NCBI RefSeq assembly: GCF_037975245.1
Contig: NC_092567.1
Location: 11,814,376-11,878,375 of the forward strand
Direction: 5' to 3'
From: Apostichopus japonicus
Lineage: Eukaryota > Echinodermata > Holothuroidea > Aspidochirotida > Stichopodidae
Length of the DNA: 64,000 nucleotides
The notes beneath the pieces were generated by a model that saw only the letters and a program-made list of their open reading frames with translations, was not told where the DNA came from and did no database searches. Positions 23,513 to 35,106 of this stretch are shown piece after piece. A program made the position numbers and the translations under genes. Each line of letters begins with the position of its first letter. Position 1 is the first letter of the stretch.

Positions 23513-24303
23513 CAGTGGCGGCGGAACCGGGGGGCTTGGGGGGCTCAGCCCTCCCCCTCAATGAAAAAGTTGATGGGGCAAATGTATGATAGGCCCCCTC
23601 AATGTTTACCAAGTTACCGAAACGTGCATCTGCCCATTTTTCAATGCATACTTGTCGATCTGTCCGATGCACACGTATACTATATAGGTGTAATAATTTT
23701 AGTAAATGCTGGGGGCACGTCCCCTGGCTATAGACCACATTGTCAACCCAACCGCGTCTTCACGCCTTGTGAAAAGTGGAAGCAGTGAGTGTGAGTACCG
23801 GTAAGCGCAACACAACTTCGTCTTAGGCCAATGGCTTGCTTCATTTCAGCCAGTTCTCCAACATCCCCTTACTACACTCAAAAACGTCTTTGCGAGTACA
23901 CTACGAGTAATAGCTACTCTCTTAAAACACCATCGAATATAAAAATTACAATGATTTTACAGACTTTTACGTGCAATCTGAGAAATTGCAGGCTTGAGAC
24001 CCATATTTCAGGGCAAGGTATTCGCAGCATAAAACACTCGGGAAGTGCCGTTTCCGGCCATCTAGAGGTTTGAAAACCCCAACATTTTCTTGTACGCTCC
24101 GCGCCAACCGATGGTGGCGCTCCGCTTAGATAGTCTCTACACATTAGCCCCCCCCAATAATTTTCCCGTTCCGCCGCGCCTGGAAGGGAACCCCCTCACC
24201 TTAGACCCCCCCCAGGACGGCGATCGGTATCCACCTAAGTGCCCCCCATCAAATGCTGGTGCCCCCCTGTGCCCCCCAGACTTAAAGTCTGGTGACGCCA
24301 CTG
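23513..24303. mobile_element. hAT-like MITE composite with CAGTGGCG ends
   Basis: The left end CAGTGGCG (23513-23520) is the inverse of the right end CGCCACTG (24296-24303), the usual form of hAT-type termini. No 8-bp target duplication was found. Inside are G/C runs and a roughly 105-bp block (about 24030-24134, minus) shared with 55981-56083 and 57299-57400, so several related elements may be nested here. No transposase is present. Confidence 0.55.
24030..24134 (-). repeat. Shared internal block of a G/C-run MITE family, copy 1
   Basis: Read on the minus strand it has CTATCTAAGCGGAGCGCCAC, GGTTGGCGCGGAGCGTACAA, GAAAAT and GGAAACGGCACTTCCCG, in the same order as the plus-strand copies at 55981 and 57299. 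Confidence 0.8.
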
Positions 24304-24513
24304 ATTCTTAGTTAGATTTCGTTCACGAACCATTTTGTGAATGGTCCTGGCCACAAACTTTTTCGGGTTTCTTACCCTCAACTTCTTGGAGTTTGGAAAG
24401 CCGAAATTGCAAATAAATCAGATCATATCCCTACACTAGTTTGAAGTGCCCTAATTGCAAATAAACAAGTGCATATCCCGTCTTACACTAGTATATTTTG
24501 AGGGAAAAAAGGT

Positions 24514-24781
24514 TGGCCGTGGCTATTCTTACGCCTAGTTGTAACAATTATTTATTAACTATTTTTACGACATCGGCGAATTCATGCGCAGTAAAGTAAA
24601 TAAAGCAACTTCGCATGTAGTAGGGTTAATCCTAACCCTAATCCTAACCCTAACCCTTACCCTAATCGGAAAATAATGGTTACTCCTAGTTGTAAAAATA
24701 GTATACTCTTGGTTGTAAAAATAGCAATTGCGCATGCGTAATCGGAAATTATTGTTACGACTAGTCGTAAGAATAGCCACT
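24514..24781. mobile_element. Foldback MITE containing telomere-like repeats
   Basis: The left arm (about 24516-24550, GTGGCTATTCTTACG then CTAGT and GTAACAAT) is inverted at about 24745-24780 with few mismatches. Between the arms are two copies of a TAATCGGAAA...AGTTGTAAAAATAG unit and an interstitial CCCTAA-type array at 24625-24665. No transposase is present. Confidence 0.7.
24625..24665 (-). repeat. Interstitial telomere-like CCCTAA array
   Basis: About six units of CCCTAA with small variants (AATCCTAACCCTAATCC and similar). It equals TTAGGG on the minus strand, the usual metazoan telomere repeat. Confidence 0.85.
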
Positions 24782-25039
24782 TTGAAAAGAAAAAATGTAT
24801 TTAAAGTAGGCCTACCTTTGTTAAAGGTACTTGTGGTTGCGAGTCATGCAATTGACCAATTTTGCATAATTCTACTAGGTAGGCCTAAAGTCAACTGATA
24901 TTCTTATAATCCTTGTTTAGTGCTCTGATCTCGCTGGTGATGTCACTAATCATCCATTGCGAGATGTACACCAGTCTATTGCAGAGTACCGATGAAGATG
25001 TAGCCTACATCTTACAGCCTACATCCTTACAGCCTACAG

Positions 25040-25235
25040 CCTACATCTAAGGTCCCCAGTTCGAGTCACTCCGAGATTAATGTATGTCGACCAGTTACAG
25101 AGTTGTTGAAAATTAACAATTCATAATCGTGGACGTTACATATGAATGTGAGAGACTGACTTCGGTCAGCTTGCGGCTTTGATAAGCCAATTAGGCTTCT
25201 TCGCGAGTTCCTGCTTGCAGGAGGATCTAATATAC
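25040..25235 (+). mobile_element. tRNA-derived SINE, 5'-shortened copy
   Basis: It contains a pol III B-box-like AGTTCGAGTCACT at about 25058-25070 and a body with ACTGACTTCGGTCAGCTTGC, GGCTTTGATAAGCCAATTAG and CTTCTTCGCGAGTTCCTGC that is inverted at 60824-61050. The A-box half is missing; instead there are short TACAGCCTACATC repeats just upstream (24993-25047). Confidence 0.75.
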
Positions 25236-27689
25236 ATACATACATGTAGCTATTATGGTTTGTCCCGAACATATTTAGTCATATAGAGGCATAGGAACTG
25301 AGAGGGGGGGGGGGCGTCTTCGTATCGTTATGATAAAGTATCATGGATACTTTATAGGCTTACGTGGGCTTGTTATTCGCGTTCTACTTGCCAGATATAT
25401 TATACTTTATTGTGAAATTGATTGATAGAAGTGGGACAGGGCCCACCTTCACGGGTCACTTCTCGCATAACCGAAAGAACTTGGACAACGGAATGAAATT
25501 GAAGAACGGAATGTAATTAGACAACGGGAGTTTTCGCGACGGCAACATATTCTGCAACTGTAACATAATCATAAATGGGGTACAAACGGCGTGCATTACG
25601 ATTTACCTTAACCTTTGACGTTGAATTTATGAAACGCCTAACCTTGTTTCACATGAAGTTTACCTTCCGCTCGCTCACACATATTCATTGTTTGCATGTT
25701 CAAGTCTCAAGGTACAGTACGGTAAGTGCTTGCAAACTAGTCTACAGTATGGTTCGTTAGTATGCAGCCATTATTTTACGCGCTGGTATCAACAGGATCT
25801 TTCCGCGTTCGGTTTCTGTACTTATATGCTTCAAACCACTGGTACTTACATCTTGATAATTCGAGTTGGTAACTATAAGTTGAACACATGTAAGTGTTTA
25901 TCAATTTGACTATTATTATTATCATAAATGTCTTCTACAACTAATACTATAGTAATATTATTACTAGGCCTATAGCACTAATAATACAAGTACTAGTGAA
26001 GCCTGTAGGTCTAGCCTAAGTACGTTACTAGTAATACAAAACGGAAGCAATGTGTGTCGAGCATATTCTTCAGAACGATGTTAATATAATAATATGGTTG
26101 CCCTACAAAATTTCATGATAGCGTTGAAATATTGTAAACCACCATATTGAATTAATTCAACTATCAGAACCGTAACTGTGTATAGCAAAGACTTCACAGT
26201 TAACGCACCTTCAAATATTACTAGCAACATACAGCAGGCAACCTAAACTGTTTGCAGCAAAGAAGAGTTACATATTTGATGAGTTTTATTCCATTCCAGT
26301 TATATGCTGATCAAATTGTGGTTTTCTAAGCATTTAACATCCTCCCCCTAGTTTGCACATGTTTTTTGGCATTTAGAAATCTTGCTCCCTAAAAAAAGCC
26401 AAAATTACCTCAGTACCACATACAATTATGATACCATTACCACATAGGCCTACTGTACATACTGTACAGTGCTCGTACTCTCAGGGCCCTGACCTGTCTG
26501 AGCTTAGAGGCTCAGAGCATACTGTAGTAAACAGCGTCCAAAGTCAATGGATGTACTGTATGTACTTAGGTCTACACTTCAGTTAGCTTATCAACGAATG
26601 TGTTAATTTTGGGGTATGAAAGAACTTGACACGACAGACATTTTGTAGTCAAATTCTGCTCAATTGGTCTTGCAGTTTGGCACAGAAATTTTGAGATCAT
26701 TAGCATTCCTATCTTAAAGGGGAGTGGGGTAGTTGCAGGAACCAAGGTGAGTGCAGATTTTGCATATAAAATCTACAAAATCAATTATTTTCTCTTTTTT
26801 TGGCCACCTTAGTACTGCCCAGTAGTTTAGCTACTGTATTACTCTGCAGTGAATTTGGCAGTCAATGTTCTGTAAAATTCTGAACACCAAGTGCTTTTGA
26901 GAAGCAGAGAAAACATGTAAGCCTACTGTATCACATGTAGGTTAACTTGAGCAATATAATGGTAGTTCAAGTAAACTATGTGCAGGTCTAAACATTACAG
27001 ATGCTCTATGATTATGTGTCTAACACAATCAGTGGTCAAAATGCTAGGCCTGGGCAACACTATCTAGGCATCTGTTTATAGCATTAGCAAACTGGCAACT
27101 ATATAAGGCTAATCATACCAGCATGAGTATTCAAGAATCAAGTGTAATATTATTGTTGCTACTGAGCATATCATTGCTACTATTTAGGTCCTGAGGCAGG
27201 AATAAATTACAGTTTCCAGGCTGGGACAACCACATTTCATGTATTTTGAATAAACTTATTCCAAATTTACTGAGCTATTCTTACAACAAAATGTCATGTA
27301 CATTGATTACTGTTGCTTAGCAAGCTTCGTGAAACTAGTGTCAAACACTCATATAGGACCTACAGTAGCTTTAAGTCGTAACTTTAATATGAATAAATAG
27401 CTCACTTTGTGACATTAATAGGACCCCAACAGGGTCCATCTCAGCAATCTCAGGTCTAAAAGTCTAAATTTTGACCCAAATACTCATTTTAGACAACAGA
27501 AATCACTGAAGCGTGATATCACGGAACATCATTCCTGAAATATCAGCTGCTACACTATGCTAAGCATTTAAGCCATTAACATACTGGATTTCAGCCAAAT
27601 TGCGAAAAATCACAATTTTGCATAAAGGTTTGGTCAATTAATTGCTCCCATTGACTTGCACTATGTAGGCTAATTGAGCTGCGATACCT
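25236..27689. other. Non-coding region
   Basis: No gene, RNA gene or strong repeat was recognised. A poly-G run occurs at about 25302-25313. Confidence 0.5.
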
Positions 27690-29010
27690 GTAAGTAATTG
27701 TAATATGTTAGCATATCTGTTAGCAGTGCTGTCTCCTATATATTGGCATGAATGTTAGCATGTATGTTAGCATTTACAGTATGATAGCATACATGTTAGC
27801 TTGTAGGCTATGTAAGCAGTATGATACCATACATGTATGTTAGCATGTATATATGTTAGCATGAATGTTAGCATGTATGTTAACATGTACAGTATGATAG
27901 CATGTATTGGCATGAATGTTAGCACATGTATGTTAGCATACTGTACATGTTAGCTTGTAGGCTATGTAAGCAGTATGATACCAAGCATGTATGTTAGCAT
28001 GTATATATGTTAGCATGAATGTTAGCATGTATGTTAACATGTACAGTATGATAGCATGTATTGGCATGAATGTTAGCACATGTATGTTAGCATACTGTAC
28101 ATGTTAGCTTGTAGGCTATGTAAGCAGTATGATACCATACATGTATTTTAACAGGTATGTTAGCATGAATGTTAGCATGTATGTTAGCATGTATGTTAGC
28201 ATGAATGTTAGCATGTATGTAAGCATGTATGATAGCATACATGTACAGTATGTTAGTATGTATGATTGCAAGTATGTTAGCCTGTATGTAAGCCTGCTTG
28301 TTTGCGTGTATGTTTGTATGTTTGTTAGTGTGTATGCTACCGTGTATGTTACAGTAGCATGTATGTTAGCATGTTATATAACCAGTATGATAGCATGTAT
28401 GTCAGGCTGTATGTTAGCTTTTTTTTTAGCATACATGTAAGTTAGCATGTATGTGAGCATGTATACATATATGTTACTGTAGCTTGAAGGCTATGTTAGC
28501 ATGTATGATAGCAAGTACTGTATGTTAGCATACATGTGTGTTAGCATGTATGATAGCATGTATGTCAGCATGCTTGTTAGCCTGTATGTTAGCCTGTTTG
28601 TTAGTGTGTATACATGCTAGCGTGTATGTTAGCATGTTATAAGCAGTATGATAGCGTGTATGTCAGGCTGTATGTTAGCCTGTTTTTAGCATACATGTAA
28701 GTTAGCATACATGTTAGCATACATGTATACATATATGTTAGCTTGAAGGCTATGTTAGCCTGTAAGATAGCAAGTATGTTAGCAAACATACTGTACATGT
28801 TAGCATAGCATACATGTATGTTAGTGTGTATGATAGCAAGTATGTTAGCCTGTATGTTAGCATGTTAAAAGCTGGTAACGTCTACGTCATGCTGTCAGTC
28901 TGTTTGCTAGCATACTGTACATGTTGTATGTTAGCACATGTATGTTAGCATGTATGTTAGCATGAGCATACAGCCAAATTAGCATGTATGTTAGCATGTT
29001 ATAAGCAACA
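27690..29010. repeat. Minisatellite with 12-bp unit and 154-bp higher-order repeat
   Basis: The unit is about TGTTAGCATGTA. Larger blocks containing GTTAGCTTGTAGGCTATG and AAGCAGTATGATACCA recur at about 27795, 27949 and 28103, exactly 154 bases apart. Because 12 is a multiple of three, the array makes long spurious ORFs rich in YVSM. Confidence 0.92.
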
Positions 29011-29617
29011 TGAAGGACTTAAACACTTTTTAATTCCTTGCTTTAGCAAAAGGAACCTATGTTGTCAACTAGATCCGCCATAGTGAAAAGGTGTGCCCAA
29101 TTGTTCTCGGTGCCTGTTAAGGTCATCAAAGGTCAGTTAGGGGCCAAAAACCAAAACAATAAACAAGCAATAACTCCCATTGACAGGGTCCGACATGATT
29201 GTTATTTTGGAGCTTGTAATATACTGTATACTTGTAAATAACGTAGGGGATCATTTTTCAACTTAACAGTGGTGTGATCCAAGGTCAACAAAGGTCAATT
29301 AGGGGTCAAAAATAGGTGTTTTTGTGATAACTTGAGAACAAAATGTCCGTCAAGGTTGGGAGTTACGCTAAATGTAATCTAATAGTGGACCCGCATCTTT
29401 GTGACCGTTGACCTTAGGTTGACCTCTGGTGACCTGTATAAGCTTCTTTAGTTATTTGAATTTCTTGTGGCCATCCAGATCATAAATGGTCTTTCGATCA
29501 AAATTGTCCATGGGTTGACCCCTGTGCGACCTTCAGGTGCAAAGTTAACAGATACAATTAAGTCTTTTTTGGTTCCTTGCTTTAGCAAAAGGAACCTATG
29601 CAGTCAGGTTGGCGTGT

Positions 29618-29632
29618 GTGTGTGTGTATGTA

Positions 29633-29662
<30 letters not shown>
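29618..29662. repeat. GT/GTAT microsatellite
   Basis: GT run, three GTAT-like units, then GT again, located just after the repeat's start hairpin. Confidence 0.95.
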
Positions 29663-29663
<1 letters not shown>

Positions 29664-29915
29664 CTGTGACACTTGCTTGGGTACGCTCTATCTCAATAAG
29701 GGAATGTTGGATTGCGGCCAAACTTGGACTATAGATCCGCCATATGGAGAAGGTGTGCCCTATTGTTTCTGGTGCCCACAAAGGTCACCAAAGGTCAGTT
29801 ATGGTCCAAAAACCGAAAATATTAAAACTGCAATAACTCCCAGTGCCAATGTGTGACAAGATTGATATTTTGGGACAAGTTGTGAACTGGTTAGGGGAGC
29901 ATTTTTAAACTTAAC

Positions 29916-31819
29916 GGTCATGTGATCCGAGGTCACCAAAGGTCAATTAATGATAAAAAACTAGTATTTTTGCGATAACTTGAGAACGAAATGTCCGTTA
30001 GGGTTGGGAGTTGCTTCAATGCTATCCAATTGTCGACCTGCATCTGGGTGACCCTTGACCTCAATTTGACCTCTGGTGACCTTTTCGTGTTTTTGGGGAT
30101 TTTTACAGTTTTGATGCTATTTTTAGATGTCAAAGGTCTTCTGATCATAAATGTCAATAGGTTGACCCCATGTGACCTTTATGTGCGAAGTTATATGGGG
30201 TCAAAGTTTTTCGGTCGGAGTTAGGATGGTTGTACAGACTTGTCGTTTTGTTTTTTGGAATCAGGAGATTAAACTACATCTGAAACCAAGGTCAAAAGGT
30301 CAAAGGTCACATTAGAAAAAATGTGCTTATTTTGGGAGGAAACGAGCAAAAAAGGAAATGTTTGGTTTTGATGCTAGATTTGGATATCAAAGGTACCTTC
30401 CGATCAAAAATGCCAATTGGTTGACACCCGTGTGACCTTCGAGTGCGAAGTTATACGAGGTCAAAGTTAATTTTCAGACATTTAATGCAACAACTCCCAG
30501 TTCCAAGGTGTGACATGGTTGATATTTTTGGACAAGTTGCAAATGGTATAGGGGAATATTTTCAAACTTAACGGTCATGTGATCCGAGGTCACCAAAGGT
30601 CAATTAATGTTAAAAAACTAGTATTTTGGGGGCAGAAAATGGGCAAAGAAAAAATGTTTGAATTTGTATAGTTTGATGCTCTAATTTAGGTCTCATCAAT
30701 CAAAAATGTCAATAAGTTGACCCAAGGTGACCTTTGTATGTTAAGTTATATGAGGTCAAAGTTAATTTTCAGACATTTAGTGTAATAACTCCCAGTGCCA
30801 AGGTGTTACACAGTTGATATTTTGAGACAAGTTGCAAATGGTATAGGGGAATATTTTCAAACTTAAGGGTCATGTGATCCGAGGTCACCAAAGGTCAATT
30901 AATGATAAAAAACTAGTATTTTTGCGATAACTTGAGAACGAAATGTCCGTTAGGGTTGGGAGTTGCTTCAATGCTATCCAATTGTCGACCTGCATCTGGG
31001 TGACCCTTGACCTCAATTTGACCTCTGGTGACCTTTTCGTGTTTTTGGGGATTTTTACAGTTTTGATGCTATTTTTAGATGTCAAAGGTCTTCTGATCAT
31101 AAATGTCAATAGGTTGACCCCATGTGACCTTTATGTGCGAAGTTATATGGGGTCAAAGTTTTTCGGTCGGAGTTAGGATGGTTGTACAGACTTGTCGTTT
31201 TGTTTTTTGGAATCAGGAGATTAAACTACATCTGAAACCAAGGTCAAAAGGTCAAAGGTCACATTAGAAAAAATGTGCTTATTTTGGGAGGAAACGAGCA
31301 AAAAAGGAAATGTTTGGTTTTGATGCTAGATTTGGATATCAAAGGTACCTTCCGATCAAAAATGCCAATTGGTTGACACCCGTGTGACCTTCGAGTGCGA
31401 AGTTATACGAGGTCAAAGTTAATTTTCAGACATTTAATGCAACAACTCCCAGTTCCAAGGTGTGACATGGTTGATATTTTTGGACAAGTTGCAAATGGTA
31501 TAGGGGAATATTTTCAAACTTAACGGTCATGTGATCCGAGGTCACCAAAGGTCAATTAATGTTAAAAAACTAGTATTTTGGGGGCAGAAAATGGGCAAAG
31601 AAAAAATGTTTGAATTTGTATAGTTTGATGCTCTAATTTAGGTCTCATCAATCAAAAATGTCCATAAGTTGACCCAAGGTGACCTTTGTATGTTAAGTTA
31701 TATGAGGTCAAAGTTAATTTTCAGACATTTAGTGTAATAACTCCCAGTGCCAAGGTGTTACACAGTTGATATTTTGAGACAAGTTGCAAATGGTATAGGG
31801 GAATATTTTCAAACATAAG
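29916..31819 (+). repeat. 952-bp tandem duplication inside the GGTCA repeat
   Basis: Copy 1 (29916-30867) and copy 2 (30868-31819) are nearly identical by eye; single-base differences are seen near 31671 and 31820. A third, more diverged and shorter copy follows from 31820 to about 32520. Confidence 0.92.
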
Positions 31820-33289
31820 GGTCATGTGATCCGAGGTCACCAAAGGTCAATTAATGATAAAAAACTAGTATTTTTGCGATAACTTGAGAACAAATTGTCC
31901 GTTAGGGTTGGGAGTTGCTTCAATGTAATCCAATTGTCGACCCGCATCTGGGTGACCCTTGACCTCAATTTGACCTCTGCTGACCTTTTCGTGTTTTGTG
32001 GATTTTTACAGTTTCGATGCTATTTTCAGATGTTAAAGGTACCTTCTGATCATAAATGTCAATGGGTTGACCCCCATGTGACCTTCGTGTGCGAAGTTAT
32101 ATGAGGTCAAAGTTAATTTTCAGACATTTAATGCAATAACTCCCAGTGCCAAGGTGTGACAAGGTTTATTTTTTTGGACAAGTTGCAAATGGTATAGGGG
32201 AATATTTTCAAACTTAACGGTCATGTGGTCCAATGTCACCAAAGGTCAGCTACTGTTAAAAAACTAGTATTTTTGGGGGAGAAAATGGGCAAAGCAAAAA
32301 TGTTTGAATTTTTACATGCTCTATTTAGGTCTCACCGATCAAAAATGTCAATTGGTTGACCTTCGGGTGACCTTTGTGTGTGAAGTTATGTATAAAAGTT
32401 CAAAGTTAATTTTTTTTAATTTAATGCAATTAAATCTCAATGCCAAGGTGTGACATGGTTGATATTTTGGGACAAGTTGTGAACGGGGTGATGGAACATT
32501 TTGAAACTTAAAGGTAATGTCATCTGAGGTCACCAATGTTATCATATCTGTTGACACGCTTGTAGGTCTCTTATATTTCTTACATTTTCGACGCCATATT
32601 TAGATCTCAAAAGTGCCTTTTGATCCAAAATCCGATCACATTTTGTGATCACAAAAGTGTTGGCTATAGTGTTGGTTACTTTATGGGAACATGTAGGACC
32701 ACAATTACTTGGACTATTTGAGCCCAATCTTGCTTGATAATATTATGTGTATTGTCATATACCCCAAGCAAGGAACCACAGTGCCCTTGGGCTCTTGTTT
32801 TATTTTTATTTAATAAATAGCTCATTTTAGGAGATATATCCAGGACAAAAAAAACAAAACAAGTTTGACAATGTTTAACTATATGATAGAGCTATACATG
32901 CTCTAAAGAAGAAACTAACCCCCGCTTCGATCGGACACCCGGTTCGTAAGTTATGAGGTGCCAAAGGTTGGATTTGGTACCTTTTTAGCAATAACATTGT
33001 GTGTGTACATTGGAGTTCACAACAATTTTAGGATGAAGTGCACATCAAAGGGAACATTTTCATAAAAACTGTCATGCTATCCAAGATCATTCAAGGTCTC
33101 TTATGGACAAAAAACTGCCCACTGATGGGGTGCAATACGGTAAAAAAAAGGTCAATGATGGGTCAAAAACTCAATCTCCAAACTGATACAAATTGTCCAT
33201 GGTTGATCCCTGTGCCACCTTCATACGCAAAGTTATCAGAGGTCAAGGTTTTGTTTAGTTTTGAGAGGTGGATCTCACAGTAAAAGTAA

Positions 33290-34570
33290 TACTTATGGGT
33301 GTCTACAGGTGCAGTGCTGTACCCATTGACTACTGGAAATGTACATGTATATATGTACAGTATACTCCAGTAGTCTATGAGTACGGCAATGCCCCCTTAC
33401 ACACCAAGAGCCTGTACAGTATTACCTTAAGTATAACTGTAGACACTACAGTCTTAGTCATTGAGTATTGCACTGCTCAGGACTTACACACAGAAGTATG
33501 ACTTTACTGTATAACAGTAGACACTAAAGTAGTCATTGGCTACTGCACTACCCCCTAACAAACCCACAGGTACATGTATTTCTTTCTATAACTTTACATA
33601 CTGTACTACAGTAGTCATTGAGAACTGCACTGCTCTTTGCACACCCAGAGGTGTTACTTTACCTATAACTGTAGACACTACAGTAGTCATTCAGTACTGC
33701 ACTGCCCCCTTACACACCCAGAGGTATTTACTTACTTGTACAGTACATTAGTCATTGAGTACTGCACTGCCCCATAACACACCCAGAGGTATTTACTGTA
33801 TAACTGTACTTACTATCCAGTACTGCACTGTTCCATTGCGCACCCAGAGGAATTACTGTACCTTACTGTATAACTGTAGACACTACAGTAAGTTAGTCAT
33901 TGATTACTGCACTACCCCCTAACACACCCACAGGTATTTCTTTCAGGAACTTTACATACTACAGTAGTCATTGAGTACTGCACTGCTCTTTGCACACCGC
34001 CCAGAGGTATTACAGTACTTTACTGTTTACAGTAAATGTAGACACTATGTAGTCATTGAGTACTGCACTGCCCCCTAACAAACTCACAGGTATTTCTTTC
34101 CTGTATAACTTTACATACTGTACTACAGTAGTCATTGAGAACTGCACTGCTCCTTGCACACCCAGAGGTATTACTTTACTGTATAACTATATAGACGCTA
34201 CAGTAGTCATTGAGTACTGCACTACTTCTTACACACCCAGAGGTACTGTATTACTTTACTGTATACTGTATATAAATGTTGATACTACAGTATTCATCAA
34301 GTACTGTACTGCTTCCCTACACACCCAGAGGTACAGTAATACTTTACTGTATAACTGTAGACACTACAGTAGTCATTGAGTACTGAACTGCTCCAGTTGC
34401 ACACCCAGAGGTATTACATAACTTTATAATTTTCCTACTATTCTTTGAGTGCTGCACTACTCCTTGCACACCAAGATGTTTTACTTAACTGTATAACTGT
34501 AGACATTACAGTAGTCATTGAGTAAGTGCACTGCTCCCTTTCACACCCAGAGGTATTACTTTATATGAAT
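33290..34570 (+). repeat. Minisatellite with unit of about 100 bp
   Basis: About a dozen degenerate units with the wording CACTACAGTAGTCATTGAG, TACTGCACTGCCCC, TTACACACCCAGAGGTATT and ACTTTACTGTATAACTGTAG. It ends about 190 bp upstream of the Ig-like exon. Confidence 0.9.
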
Positions 34571-34756
34571 GGACTGTAATGCAACATTTGTGGACAATGG
34601 AACGTATACGTTTATATGATCTGTCTAATATATGTTTTCTTTAATGTATGGACTTCTTTACATGTTAAGTTCGTATTGACTAATGTACAACGTATTTAAG
34701 TTATTTACCAGTCATTGCGGGAAAGAAACCCACAATTTCTCCTTTTTCTTGAATAG

Positions 34757-35106
34757 CCTATCCAAGCCCACCATACATAATTGTAGAAGGATGTGACCAT
34801 ACACAGTATTGTGTACTTGACGTCGCAAGAGCAGGAAACGTGGCGTGTTCAGTTCGTGGAATACGACCAGAAGTCAAACTCCAATGGAGAACTTAGGAAA
34901 ACTATCCTGCTCTATCTCTAACAGAGCTGGAAAGGACATCAACAGAAAAGTGAGGAATCTTTGACATTTCTCTTACAACAAACTTCAAAATGTTATCAGC
35001 GCCTGAAAGAGGGATCACATTAGAGTGTTTGATATTGTACGACAGAATTCAGATGTGTTCAATTCCTCTATAAAAGTAGCAAGAATAGACCTTAAAACGA
35101 CATATG
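34757..35106 (+). pseudogene. Exon: Ig-like ectodomain, with stops and a frame change
   Basis: Preceded by a pyrimidine tract and TTGAATAG, and followed by donor GTAGGTG. In the frame from 34759 the peptide has QYCVLDVARAGNVACSVRG and IRPEVKLQW, the first Cys and Trp pattern of an Ig fold; after the breaks comes GIFDISLTT and ITLECLILYD, holding the second Cys. TAG at 34894-34896 and TGA at 34951-34953 interrupt this frame. Near 35075 the frame changes; the last part, SIKVARIDLKTTY, ends in phase 1, which fits the transmembrane exon. The domain is clear but cannot be translated as written. A skipped exon, sequence errors or true decay are all possible. Confidence 0.7.

Larger units (their letters stand above)
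29030..33250 (+). repeat. GGTCA-rich dispersed repeat, plus-strand copies, apparently nested
   Basis: Two starts of the form TTCCTTGCTTTAGCAAAAGG appear at about 29032 and 29573. The second is followed by a GT/GTAT microsatellite and a body ending near 32795 with GCAAGGAACCACAGTGCCC. Its GGTTCCTTGC start and GCAAGGAACC near the end are inverted. Sequence after 32800 continues the outer copy, since it mirrors 12170-12340, so the 29.57-32.80 kb unit seems to lie inside the older copy. The body is dense in AGGTCA hexamers. No ORF has coding character. Confidence 0.75.

Noticed and set aside
28129-28440. 103-codon ORF rich in YVSM
   Set aside because: Translation of a 12-bp minisatellite, whose unit is a multiple of three.
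29933-31176. Identical 74- and 77-codon ORFs repeated 952 bp apart on both strands
   Set aside because: They are copies of the tandem repeat, appear on both strands, and have no coding features.
33536-34379. ORFs of 71 and 107 codons with repeated TTVVIENCTA wording
   Set aside because: They are translations of the 100-bp minisatellite.
27690-34570. Regularly spaced repeats considered as a CRISPR-like array
   Set aside because: Units are contiguous and degenerate minisatellites in animal DNA, without unique spacers or cas genes.
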